DNA from: Planobispora rosea
GTDB lineage: Bacteria > Actinomycetota > Actinomycetes > Streptosporangiales > Streptosporangiaceae
DNA: 64,000 nt
Assembly: GCF_014648175.1 (NCBI RefSeq)
Contig: NZ_BMQP01000015.1
Location: 1 to 64,000 of the forward strand
Reading direction: 5' to 3'
Of the stretch, positions 22,582 through 30,038 are shown one piece after another (position 1 is the stretch's first letter; every line of letters begins with the position of its first letter). The notes beneath the pieces were generated by a model. The model saw only the letters and a list, made by a program, of their open reading frames with translations, made no database searches and was not told the origin of the DNA. The position numbers were made by a program, and so were the translations under genes.

Positions 22582-24447
22582 GTGTCGAAAGCGACGTTCC
22601 GGGAGCGATCGCGGTACTGGTTCGACAACACCATGTCGCGGGGCACCGCCGCGCTCATCGGGTGGCTCGCGGTGATCTCCGTGGCGCTCATCGTCGTGGT
22701 CTCGGGGCTGGTGTTGTGGCTGACCCCGGTCGAGGCCGACAAGCACCACGGCGTTACCGGGGTGGTGTGGGCGACGCTGATGCGCACGCTCAGCCCGGGA
22801 AAGGTCGCCAGCGACACCGGGAGCGCGCCGTTCGTCGCGCTGATGTTCGTCGCGTCGCTGGGCGGCCTCTTCATCGTCAGCGCCCTGGTCGGCGTGCTCG
22901 CCAACGGGTTCAAGGAGCGCTTCGAGCAGCTCCGCAAGGGCCGCTCCCGGATCATCGAGCGCGGGCACATCGTGGTCCTCGGCTGGTCCGACCAGGTCTT
23001 CACCATCGTCAGGGAACTGGTCGAGGCGCACGCGAGCCGGCGCGGCTCGACCATCGCGATCCTCGCCGACCTGGACAAGGTGGCGATGGAGGACGCGCTC
23101 CGCACGCACGTCGGCGACACCGGGCGGACCAAGGTGGTCTGCCGGACCGGCCGTCCCGTCGAACCCGCCGACCTGGACCTGATGAACCTGGACGCGGCCG
23201 GCTCGGTCGTCGTGCTCTCCCCACAGGGGGAGGACCCGGACGCGCACGTCATCAAGACCCTGCTCGCCCTGGACAAGCGCGCGGGCGGCCACCCCCCGGT
23301 GGTGGCCGCGATCGCGAGCACCGGCAACATGGCCGCCGCCCGGCTCGCCGGAGGCCCGGCCGTGCACCTGGTGGACTCCGACGACACCGCCTCCCGGCTC
23401 ATCGTGCAGTCCTCCCGCCAGTCGGGCACCTCGGTGGTCTGCATGGACCTCCTCGACTTCTCCGGCGACGAGATCTATCTGCGCTCCGACCCGAGCCTGG
23501 CGGGGACGGAGTACGGCCGGGCCCTGTCCGCCTACCAGACCGCCACGGTCATCGGCCTGCGCCGCGCGGGCCGGGTCATGCTCAACCCGCCCATGGACAC
23601 CGTGATCGCCGCCGAAGACGAGATCATCGTGATCGCCCCGGACGACTCGATGATCCACCTGGCCGACGGCATGCCGAAGGCCCAGGAGGACGCGATCGTC
23701 ATGGTCGAGCACGACAGGCCGGGTCCGGAGCGGACCCTGGTGCTCAACTGGAACGGCCGGGGTCGGCAGATCATCCGCTGCCTCGACGGCTACGCCGCCC
23801 CCGGCTCCGTCATCGACGTCGCCTCCGACCATCCCGACGCCGCGACCGGCGTCGAGGGCCTGGTCAACCTCACGGTGAACGTCAAGGACTGCGAGACCAC
23901 CGACCGGTACGCGCTGGAGTCCCTCGGCCTGGGCGTCTACCAGCACGTGATCGTGCTGTCCGACGACCGCTACGACGCCGCGCACGCCGACACCCGGACG
24001 CTGATGACCCTGCTCCAGCTCCGCGACATGCAGAGCACGCTCGGCGAGCGCTACTCCATCGTCAGCGAGATGCACGACGAGAACAACCGCGCCCTGGCCG
24101 AGGTCACCCGGGCCGACGACATCGTGATCAGTGACACGGTCATCGGTCTCCTGCTGGCCCAGCTCACCGAGAACCAGCACCTGGCGGAGGTGTTCGGCCA
24201 CCTCTTCGACTCGCGCGGCTCGGAGATCTACCCCCGCCCGGCCAACCGCTACGTCCGTGCCGGAGCGCCGGTCAGCTTCGCCACGGTGATCGAGGCGGCC
24301 CGCCGCCGCGGCGAGACCGCGATCGGCTACCGCCTGGCCGACCAGGTCAGCGAGGCGCCCCACTTCGGGGTGGTGCTCAACCCCGACAAGTCACGCCTGG
24401 TCCGGCTCGGCCCGGACGACTGCGTGATCGTCCTCGCCGAGCACTGA
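22582..24447 (+). CDS. CASTOR/POLLUX-like ion channel with RCK-type NAD-binding domains
   Basis: 621 aa. Two N-terminal TM helices (residues ~22-48 and ~85-110) flank a pore-like segment (VTGVVWATLMRTLSPGKVASDTG). Two Rossmann RCK-like domains follow: HIVVLGWSDQVFTIVRELVE and a second beginning VLNWNGRGRQIIRCL. The layout is that of plant CASTOR/POLLUX nuclear ion channels and their bacterial relatives (short filter, soluble gating ring). There is no TVGYG potassium filter, so ion selectivity is open. Start GTG 22582 has GGGGAGG at 7 nt. Likely monocistronic. Confidence 0.8.
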   Translation: MSKATFRERSRYWFDNTMSRGTAALIGWLAVISVALIVVVSGLVLWLTPVEADKHHGVTGVVWATLMRTLSPGKVASDTGSAPFVALMFVASLGGLFIVSALVGVLANGFKERFEQLRKGRSRIIERGHIVVLGWSDQVFTIVRELVEAHASRRGSTIAILADLDKVAMEDALRTHVGDTGRTKVVCRTGRPVEPADLDLMNLDAAGSVVVLSPQGEDPDAHVIKTLLALDKRAGGHPPVVAAIASTGNMAAARLAGGPAVHLVDSDDTASRLIVQSSRQSGTSVVCMDLLDFSGDEIYLRSDPSLAGTEYGRALSAYQTATVIGLRRAGRVMLNPPMDTVIAAEDEIIVIAPDDSMIHLADGMPKAQEDAIVMVEHDRPGPERTLVLNWNGRGRQIIRCLDGYAAPGSVIDVASDHPDAATGVEGLVNLTVNVKDCETTDRYALESLGLGVYQHVIVLSDDRYDAAHADTRTLMTLLQLRDMQSTLGERYSIVSEMHDENNRALAEVTRADDIVISDTVIGLLLAQLTENQHLAEVFGHLFDSRGSEIYPRPANRYVRAGAPVSFATVIEAARRRGETAIGYRLADQVSEAPHFGVVLNPDKSRLVRLGPDDCVIVLAEH

Positions 24448-24465
24448 CCCGCCCGCCCGCCCGGA

Positions 24466-25722
24466 GTGGTTAGAGTACGCGAGGTGGGATCCGTCCGCCT
24501 TCCCCCGAAGGTCCCTCTGAGCTTCCTGGCCACCGGGCTGGTGATCCTGGGGGTCCTCGGCGGCACCGTCGTCACCGCCGCCCTCAGACCCGGCGTGACG
24601 CCCAACGTCTGGGACTATGCGCTCCCCCTGCTTGCCTGCGCCGCCCTGCTGGTCCGCCACCGGTTCCCGGTCGGGATGCTGGTCGTCGTGACGGTGGCGG
24701 GAGCCGTCTACTATCCGGTGGCCCGCCTGGACGGCACGCTCTACCTCGCGCTGCTCCTGGCCCTGTTCACCGCCGCCGACCTCGACCACCTCGGCGCGGC
24801 CGTGACCGTCACCGTCCTGAGCCTGCTGGGAGTCCTGCTCGGCGAACTGAACAGCCCGGTCCAGCACCTGGACGTCAGTCAGCTCCTCCTGCTGGGCGGC
24901 TGGACGGTCGCGACCGTCGCGATGGGCGGGGTGACCCGCAACCGCCGCGCCTACCTGCGGGAGGCCGAGCGCCGGGTGGCGGAGGCCGAGCACGGCCGTG
25001 AGGAGGAAGCCCGGCGGCGGGCCGCCGAGGAGCGGCTGAGGATCGCGCGTGAGCTCCACGACGTGATCGGTCACAACATCTCGCTGATCAGTGTGCAGGC
25101 CGGGGCCGCCCTCCACCGGATCAGGGACCGCCCCGAGCAGGCCGAGTCTGCGCTGACCGCCATCAAGGAGGTCAGCAGGGAGACCCTGCGCGAGCTGCGG
25201 ACCACCCTCGGCGTGCTGCGCCAGGTGGATGAGGAGGCTCCCACCGCTCCCGCGCCGAGCCTGTCCAGGATCCGGGAGCTGACCGGCCGGAGCGGGCTCG
25301 CCGTACGGGTCGAGATCCTCGGCGAGTCCCGCGACCTGCCCGCCGAGATCGACCACGCCGCCGCGCGCATCATCCAGGAGTCCCTGACGAACGTCACCCG
25401 TCACGCGGGCACGTCCGCCGCCGAGGTGTCCGTCCGGTACGGCGCCGCCGAGCTGACCGTCCGCGTCGACGACGACGGCCCGGACGGCTACCACCCGGAC
25501 CGCCACCGCCCGGACGGTCACCGCCCGGACGACGGCGGGGCGGGGGAGGCCCTGGAGCCCACTGTGCCCGTTGAGCCCGTTGAGCCCGCTGAGGGGGGCT
25601 TCGGGATCACGGGCATGCGCGAGCGCGCCGCCGTCCTGGGCGGGACCCTGGAGGCGGGGCCGCGTCCCGGCGGCGGTTTCCGGGTCCTCGCCCGCATCCC
25701 CCTAAGGAAGGACATTTCGTGA
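24466..25722 (+). CDS. NarL-type sensor histidine kinase
   Basis: 418 aa. Five or six N-terminal TM helices (residues ~15-145) are followed by a coiled linker, the HisKA_3 phospho-acceptor motif ARELHDVIGHNISLISVQAG, and an ATPase with N box IIQESLTNVTRHAG and G box GFGITGMRERAAVLGG. Between the ATPase boxes is a low-complexity insertion (HPDRHRPDGHRPDD and repeated VEPVEP units) encoded by short DNA repeats. GTG 24466 is the longest start. TAGAGT at 24471-24476 lies 7 nt before GTG 24484, so a leaderless start at 24484 is also credible. It is coupled to the regulator by a 4-nt overlap. Confidence 0.85.
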   Translation: MVRVREVGSVRLPPKVPLSFLATGLVILGVLGGTVVTAALRPGVTPNVWDYALPLLACAALLVRHRFPVGMLVVVTVAGAVYYPVARLDGTLYLALLLALFTAADLDHLGAAVTVTVLSLLGVLLGELNSPVQHLDVSQLLLLGGWTVATVAMGGVTRNRRAYLREAERRVAEAEHGREEEARRRAAEERLRIARELHDVIGHNISLISVQAGAALHRIRDRPEQAESALTAIKEVSRETLRELRTTLGVLRQVDEEAPTAPAPSLSRIRELTGRSGLAVRVEILGESRDLPAEIDHAAARIIQESLTNVTRHAGTSAAEVSVRYGAAELTVRVDDDGPDGYHPDRHRPDGHRPDDGGAGEALEPTVPVEPVEPAEGGFGITGMRERAAVLGGTLEAGPRPGGGFRVLARIPLRKDIS

Positions 25723-26405
25723 TTCGTGTGATGCTTGCCGACGACCAGACCCTGGTGCGAGCCGGGTTCCGGTCGATCCTGGAGGGGGAGGACGGCATCG
25801 AGGTGACCGGGGAGGCCGCCGACGGGCTGCGGGCCGTACAGCTGGCCCGGGAGCTCCACCCCGACGTGGTCCTGATGGACATCCGGATGCCGGAACTGGA
25901 CGGGCTGGAGGCCACCCGGCGCATCGCCGCCGACGAGAGGCTCTCCGGCACGAAGGTGATCATCCTGACGACCTTCGCGCTCGACGACTACGTGTACGGC
26001 GCGCTGCGCGCCGGCGCCAGCGGGTTCCTGGTCAAGGACACCGAGCCCGTCGAGCTCATCCACGCCGTCCGGGTGGTCGCCCGGGGTGACGCGCTGATCG
26101 CGCCCGCGATCACCCGCCGGTTGATCGCGGAGTTCGCCGGGCGGGTGAAGCCTCCCGCGCCGGGACCGGAGTTCAACGGGCTGACCGAGCGCGAGCGCGA
26201 GGTGCTGACACTGGTCGCGGCGGCCCTGTCCAACGACGAGATCGCGGCCCGGCTCGTGCTGAGCCCGGCGACGGTCAAGACCCACGTGAGCCGGATCATG
26301 AGCAAACTGCACGCCCGGGACCGGGCCCAGCTGGTCGTCCTGGCCTACGAGGCGGGCATGGTCACCCCGGGCTGGATGAGCGAGGCGAGCGGCCCCGGGG
26401 CGTAG
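25719..26405 (+). CDS. NarL/FixJ family response regulator
   Basis: 228 aa. The receiver domain has acidic pair DD at residues 8-9, phosphorylatable Asp in VVLMDIRMPELDG, Thr in IILTTF and Lys in LVKDTEPVE. The C-terminal LuxR-type HTH has LTEREREVLTLVAAALSNDE and SPATVKTHVSRIMSKLHA. GTG start overlaps the kinase stop (GTGA). The cytochrome bd genes start 90 nt downstream on the same strand, making them candidate targets, though no binding site was identified. Confidence 0.9.
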   Translation: MIRVMLADDQTLVRAGFRSILEGEDGIEVTGEAADGLRAVQLARELHPDVVLMDIRMPELDGLEATRRIAADERLSGTKVIILTTFALDDYVYGALRAGASGFLVKDTEPVELIHAVRVVARGDALIAPAITRRLIAEFAGRVKPPAPGPEFNGLTEREREVLTLVAAALSNDEIAARLVLSPATVKTHVSRIMSKLHARDRAQLVVLAYEAGMVTPGWMSEASGPGA

Positions 26406-26495
26406 GGAAGTCAGCCGGGAGACAACTTCCGGAGTACGGGCGGTGCCCTCCCGGGACGGATGCGGCGGCGGTAACCGTACCCGGAAGCTCTCCGC

Positions 26496-27773
26496 ATGGA
26501 CACGCTCGACCTCGCCCGCCTGCAGTTCGCCCTCACCGCGGGGGCGCACTTCCTGTTCGTCGCCCTCACGCTCGGCCTGGCCACACTGATCGCGATCATG
26601 CAGACGCGGGCCACGCTGACCCGTTCCGCCGTCCACGAGCGGATGACCCGGTTCTGGGGGCGGCTCTATGTGATCAACTACGCGATGGGCATCGTCACCG
26701 GGCTGGTCATGGAGTTCCAGCTGGGCATGGCGTGGAGCGGGCTGACGCATTTCGCGGGCAACGTGCTCGGCGGGTCCCTGGCGATGGAGACGCTCGTGGC
26801 GTTCTTCGTCGAGTCGACCTTCCTCGGCCTGTGGATCTTCGGGTGGGACCGGTTGAACCGCTGGGCCCACCTGGGCGTGTTCTGGGTGGTCACGCTCACC
26901 GCCTACGCCTCGGCGTACTGGGTGCTCGTCGCCAACGGCTTCATGCAGAACCCGGTCGGCGCCGAGGTCTCCGGCGGCGTGCTCCGGCTCACCGACGCGG
27001 CGGCGGTGCTGGGCAACCCGACGGCGCTCACCGCGTTCGGGCACGTCCTGTCCGCCTCCCTGGTCGTGGGGGCGTTCTTCGTGACGGGGGTGAGCGCCTA
27101 CCACCTGCGCAGGCGGACCGCCGAGCGGGAGTTCTTCCGCCGCTCGCTGCGGATCGGCGTGTTCACCGGCCTGCCCGCGCTGCTGGCCGTCGCCGCGTTC
27201 GGCGGTGCCGGCTTCGCGTTCGTGCAGCCGACGAAGGAGGCCCTCTTCGAGGGTGACGCGGCGGAGGTCGCCCGGCTCCAGGCGGAGGCGGTCACCGCGC
27301 ACGGCTCAGCGGCCGGGCTCGCGGACCACCTCCCGCCCATGGGCCTGGTGCAGGCCGGAGCGATCCTCATGTTCATCGCCTTCGTGGTGATGCTGGTCGT
27401 CGCGGTGCCGAGCGCGCTGCTGGCGCTGTCCCGCCGCGCGGTGCTGGGGATGCGCTCCTGGCACGTCGTCCTGATCGCCGCGATCCCGCTGCCGTTCGCC
27501 GCCGTGCTCGGCGGCTGGGTCTTCCGGGAGGTCGGCCGCCAGCCCTGGGCGGTGTACGGCCTGCTGACCACGGAGGAGGCGCTCAGCGACCTGTCACCCG
27601 GCGTGCTCCGGTTCTCGCTGACGGCCTTCGCGGTCCTGTTCGCCCTGCTGGTCGCGGTCAACGTCTGGATGCTCGCCCGCAACGCCCGCCGCGGTCCCGT
27701 CACCGCCCCGAGTCTCCTGGACGAACCCTCGGACGCCCCGGCCGGCCCGGTACCGGTGGCCGCCGCCTTCTGA
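26496..27773 (+). CDS. cydA: Cytochrome bd-type quinol oxidase subunit I
   Basis: 425 aa, about nine TM helices. It begins LARLQFALTAGAHFLFVALT, with His near residue 19 as a haem ligand. NYAMGIVTGLVMEFQLGMAW, WSGLTHFAGNVLGG and ESTFLGLWIFGWDRL are highly conserved CydA segments. The short loop before the C-terminal helices indicates the short-Q-loop class (cyanide-insensitive-oxidase-like) rather than the E. coli long-Q-loop form. It oxidises menaquinol and reduces O2 with high affinity at the membrane. It is followed by the cydB-like gene. No cydCD is in the window. Confidence 0.9.
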   Translation: MDTLDLARLQFALTAGAHFLFVALTLGLATLIAIMQTRATLTRSAVHERMTRFWGRLYVINYAMGIVTGLVMEFQLGMAWSGLTHFAGNVLGGSLAMETLVAFFVESTFLGLWIFGWDRLNRWAHLGVFWVVTLTAYASAYWVLVANGFMQNPVGAEVSGGVLRLTDAAAVLGNPTALTAFGHVLSASLVVGAFFVTGVSAYHLRRRTAEREFFRRSLRIGVFTGLPALLAVAAFGGAGFAFVQPTKEALFEGDAAEVARLQAEAVTAHGSAAGLADHLPPMGLVQAGAILMFIAFVVMLVVAVPSALLALSRRAVLGMRSWHVVLIAAIPLPFAAVLGGWVFREVGRQPWAVYGLLTTEEALSDLSPGVLRFSLTAFAVLFALLVAVNVWMLARNARRGPVTAPSLLDEPSDAPAGPVPVAAAF

Positions 27774-27852
27774 CGCGGCGCTTCCGGCGTGACGCCGCCG
27801 GCACGACCGCACGACTCACGGACCAAGGACAAGGACCAAGGATCGCCCCCTC

Positions 27853-28593
27853 ATGGAAATCGCACTTCTGGCGTTCTTCGCCATCGGCTACTTCGTCCTC
27901 GCGGGCGCCGATTTCGGGATCGGCATGCTCCTGCCCCATCTCGGGCGCTCACCGGCCGAGCGCGGCCGGGTGCTCGCCGCGATCACCCCGTTCTTCCTCG
28001 CGAACGAGGTCTGGCTGGTCACCGCGCTCGGGGTCCTCGCCGGGGCCTTCCCCGTCCTGGAGGGCGAACTGCTCAGCGAGCACTACGCGGTCTTCACCGC
28101 GCTGCTGCTCGGCTGGGTGACCCGGGACGCCGGGATCTGGCTGCGGGGGCGGGTGGACCGGGCCGGATGGCGGGCCGGTTGCGACACGGCCGTGGTCGCC
28201 GGGAGCTGGACGGTGGCGCTGAGCTGGGGAACCCTGCTCGCGCAGACCGTGGAGGCGGCCCCGCCGGTCGCCGTCCCGGTGATCGCGGCGGTGGCCGTGC
28301 TGTTCTGCGCGCACGGGCTGGCGCTGGCCGGGCTCCGGCTGCGCGACCGGCCGAGGGAGCGGGCCCGGCGGCCCTTCGGGGCCTCGGGCGAGCGTACGGT
28401 CTACGCCCTGACGACGGGCGGGACGGTCCTGGTCTGCCTGCTGGCCGGCTCCCGCCTGCCGCTGGCGGAGAACCTGGCCGACCCGGCGACGCTCGCCCTG
28501 CTCACTCCCACGGCGACGGTGCTCGTCCCCCTGCTGGTGGGAACGCAGGTGTGGCTCTGGTGGAGCCTGGGCCGGATCAGGCCGGCTGGGTGA
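27853..28593 (+). CDS. cydB: Cytochrome bd-type oxidase subunit II, unusually short
   Basis: 246 aa with about seven TM segments; typical CydB proteins are about 330-380 aa. The diagnostic N-terminus is intact (YFVLAGADFGIGMLLPHLG, ITPFFLANEVWLVTALGVL), as is TRDAGIWLRGRVDR. The segment between the middle helices is shortened, and the C-terminus ends soon after PLLVGTQVWLWWSLGR. It starts 79 nt after cydA with only a weak AAGGA. It is either a compact CydB or an internally deleted one; the absence of frameshifts favours a functional compact subunit. Confidence 0.8.
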   Translation: MEIALLAFFAIGYFVLAGADFGIGMLLPHLGRSPAERGRVLAAITPFFLANEVWLVTALGVLAGAFPVLEGELLSEHYAVFTALLLGWVTRDAGIWLRGRVDRAGWRAGCDTAVVAGSWTVALSWGTLLAQTVEAAPPVAVPVIAAVAVLFCAHGLALAGLRLRDRPRERARRPFGASGERTVYALTTGGTVLVCLLAGSRLPLAENLADPATLALLTPTATVLVPLLVGTQVWLWWSLGRIRPAG

Positions 28594-28669
28594 TCATGAA
28601 TGCCAGACCGAGAAGCACGGCGACGGGGATCAGCCACACCACGGCCTCGATCGCGAACTCCTTGTACAT
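28577..28669 (-). CDS. 30-residue single-TM miniprotein, convergent with cydB
   Basis: ATG 28669 to TGA 28577-28579. The N-terminus is MYKEFAIEAVVW, followed by a hydrophobic helix (LIPVAVLLGLAFM) and the tail ITQPA. A strong Shine-Dalgarno (GAGGAAG) lies 8-9 nt upstream. The codons use G/C at third positions as in neighbouring genes, and the protein is a textbook single-span peptide, which chance reading is unlikely to give together with an SD. Its last 17 nt overlap the cydB end. It does not match the CydX motif (MWYFxW), so a role as an oxidase accessory subunit is only a possibility. It lies 141 nt downstream of the TetR gene on the same strand. Confidence 0.6.
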   Translation of the reverse strand: MYKEFAIEAVVWLIPVAVLLGLAFMITQPA

Positions 28670-28810
28670 GGTGAACTTCTTCCTCTAGAGCGTGCTACGA
28701 CAACAAAGACATCGACCCGTAGCATAAGGGCTTGAGGAAAAGCCCGGAATCCGCCCTCCGGCGGAACAACGGCCTCCCCGGGCGCGCCGAGGAGGACTGA
28801 CCGCGTCCGG

Positions 28811-29452
28811 TCAGGCCGCAGGCCGCGGCGTCCTCGCGCAGACGAAGGCGCGGACGCCCTCGGTCCACGTCCGCTCCAGGTCGGAGCCCTCGGGATAGCG
28901 GCCGTCGAGCTCCAGGATCACCATGCCGTGGGCGAAGGACCACAGGGCCTGGGCGAGGTACGGCTCGCCGGCGGCGAGGAAGAACGGGGTGCCCGACCAC
29001 TCCTCCAGCCCGGGGGCGAGGCGCTCGCGGGGCAACGATCCCGCGGTCATCAGGCGGTAGAGGTTGGGGCGGGCGAGCGAGGCGGCCCGGTAGGCCCGGA
29101 GCACGGCCCCGATCGCGCCCCCGCCGCCCGCGCCCTCCCGCCCGGCGTCCCCGCTCCCCGCATCCTCCCGCCCGATGTCCCCGCTCCCCGCCCCGGCGCC
29201 CGCCGCGGCCTCGTCGAGCGCGGCGTGGAGCAGGTTCCCCATCTCGGCCAGCTCCTGCTCGATCAGGGCGGCCTCGACCGCCGCCTTGTCGGGGAAGTGC
29301 TTGTAGAGCGAGGGCGCCCGGATGCCGAGCCGGTCGGCCAGCGCCCGCATGGTGAGGCCGTCGGGGCCCTCCTCCTCCAGCAGCGCCCGCGCGGCCGCGA
29401 CGATCTCCGCCGCGCGGGGCGTGAGGGGACTGAGTTCCGGCTGATCGCTCAT
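28811..29452 (-). CDS. TetR family transcriptional regulator
   Basis: 213 aa. HTH at residues ~12-58: IVAAARALLEEEGPDGLTMR, then ALADRLGIRAPSLYKHFPDK. The effector domain has PNLYRLMTAGSLPRERL and SFAHGMVILELDGRYPEG (a TetR_C_33/WHG-like pattern). A Gly/Ala/Asp-rich insertion of ~28 residues (GAGAGSGDIGREDAGSGDAG) separates helices. ATG overlaps the SRPBCC stop by 1 nt, so it is expressed with that gene and probably controls it through the paired operators at 29973-30013. Confidence 0.9.
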   Translation of the reverse strand: MSDQPELSPLTPRAAEIVAAARALLEEEGPDGLTMRALADRLGIRAPSLYKHFPDKAAVEAALIEQELAEMGNLLHAALDEAAAGAGAGSGDIGREDAGSGDAGREGAGGGGAIGAVLRAYRAASLARPNLYRLMTAGSLPRERLAPGLEEWSGTPFFLAAGEPYLAQALWSFAHGMVILELDGRYPEGSDLERTWTEGVRAFVCARTPRPAA

Positions 29453-29958
29453 CAGGCCATTTTCTCAGCGCGAGCCTTCAGCGCCGCGTTCATCGCGGCG
29501 AAGCCGTCGGCCACGTCCAGCGTCTTCCCGACGAACGGCACCAGCGCGCCGGTGAACGTCTCGCCCTGGACCAGCCGGCTCCGGCCGCCACCGAGGTCCT
29601 CGATGAGGAAGTAGTGCTCGCCGTCCACGACGCCGGGCATCACGAACCGGCCGATCCAGCGCAGCTCCCGCCCGGGGGTGGCGGCCAGGACCGTCGGCGT
29701 GAAGGTCATCTCGCCCCCGTTGCCGGCCAGCCTGTTGGTGAGCGTCGCACCGGCGCGCGGCTCGCCCTGGGCGCTGACGATGAACGGGTTCCACTGCGGG
29801 TAGGCGGCGAAGTCGGTCAGCACCCGCCACACCTGCTCCGGAGAGGCGTCGATCTCGATATCGGTGCGGATCCTGCGCGGATTGATCCGGGTCCACAGGT
29901 AGGCGGCGGCGGGCACGATGAGCAGAACGGCGACGGGGGCCAGGAACCACACGAACAT
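29452..29958 (-). CDS. Membrane-anchored SRPBCC (START-like) protein
   Basis: 168 aa. One N-terminal TM helix (WFLAPVAVLLIVPAAAYLW), then a START-like fold beginning IEIDASPEQVWRVLTDFAAYPQWNPFI and ending RSRLVQGETFTGALVPFVG. The family binds hydrophobic ligands such as polyketides or lipids. Start ATG 29958 has GGAGGAC at 5-6 nt. It is the first gene of an operon with the TetR regulator, whose ligand may be the same molecule. Confidence 0.85.
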   Translation of the reverse strand: MFVWFLAPVAVLLIVPAAAYLWTRINPRRIRTDIEIDASPEQVWRVLTDFAAYPQWNPFIVSAQGEPRAGATLTNRLAGNGGEMTFTPTVLAATPGRELRWIGRFVMPGVVDGEHYFLIEDLGGGRSRLVQGETFTGALVPFVGKTLDVADGFAAMNAALKARAEKMA

Positions 29959-29972
29959 GACGTCCTCCAGGG

Positions 29973-30013
29973 GCTAACGCTGTTAGCCACAACAGTAGGC
30001 TAACAGCGTTAGC
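29973..30013. promoter_or_regulatory. Two 15-bp TetR-type operators upstream of the SRPBCC-TetR operon
   Basis: Sites at 29973-29987 and 29999-30013 are each GCTAAC-N3-GTTAGC perfect dyads, and the two are also inverted copies of each other. Centres are 26 nt apart, about 2.5 helical turns. They lie 15-55 nt upstream of ATG 29958, where a promoter is expected. Confidence 0.8.
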
Positions 30014-30038
30014 TTCCGCAAGAGGGTGGAGAGACCCG

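Noticed and set aside
22582..24447. Ordinary potassium channel
   Set aside because: There is no GYG selectivity filter, and the tandem soluble domains match CASTOR/POLLUX-type channels better.
28577..28669. Assigning the miniprotein as CydX
   Set aside because: It lacks the CydX start motif, is on the strand opposite cydAB and cannot be in the same transcript, so the name is not justified.
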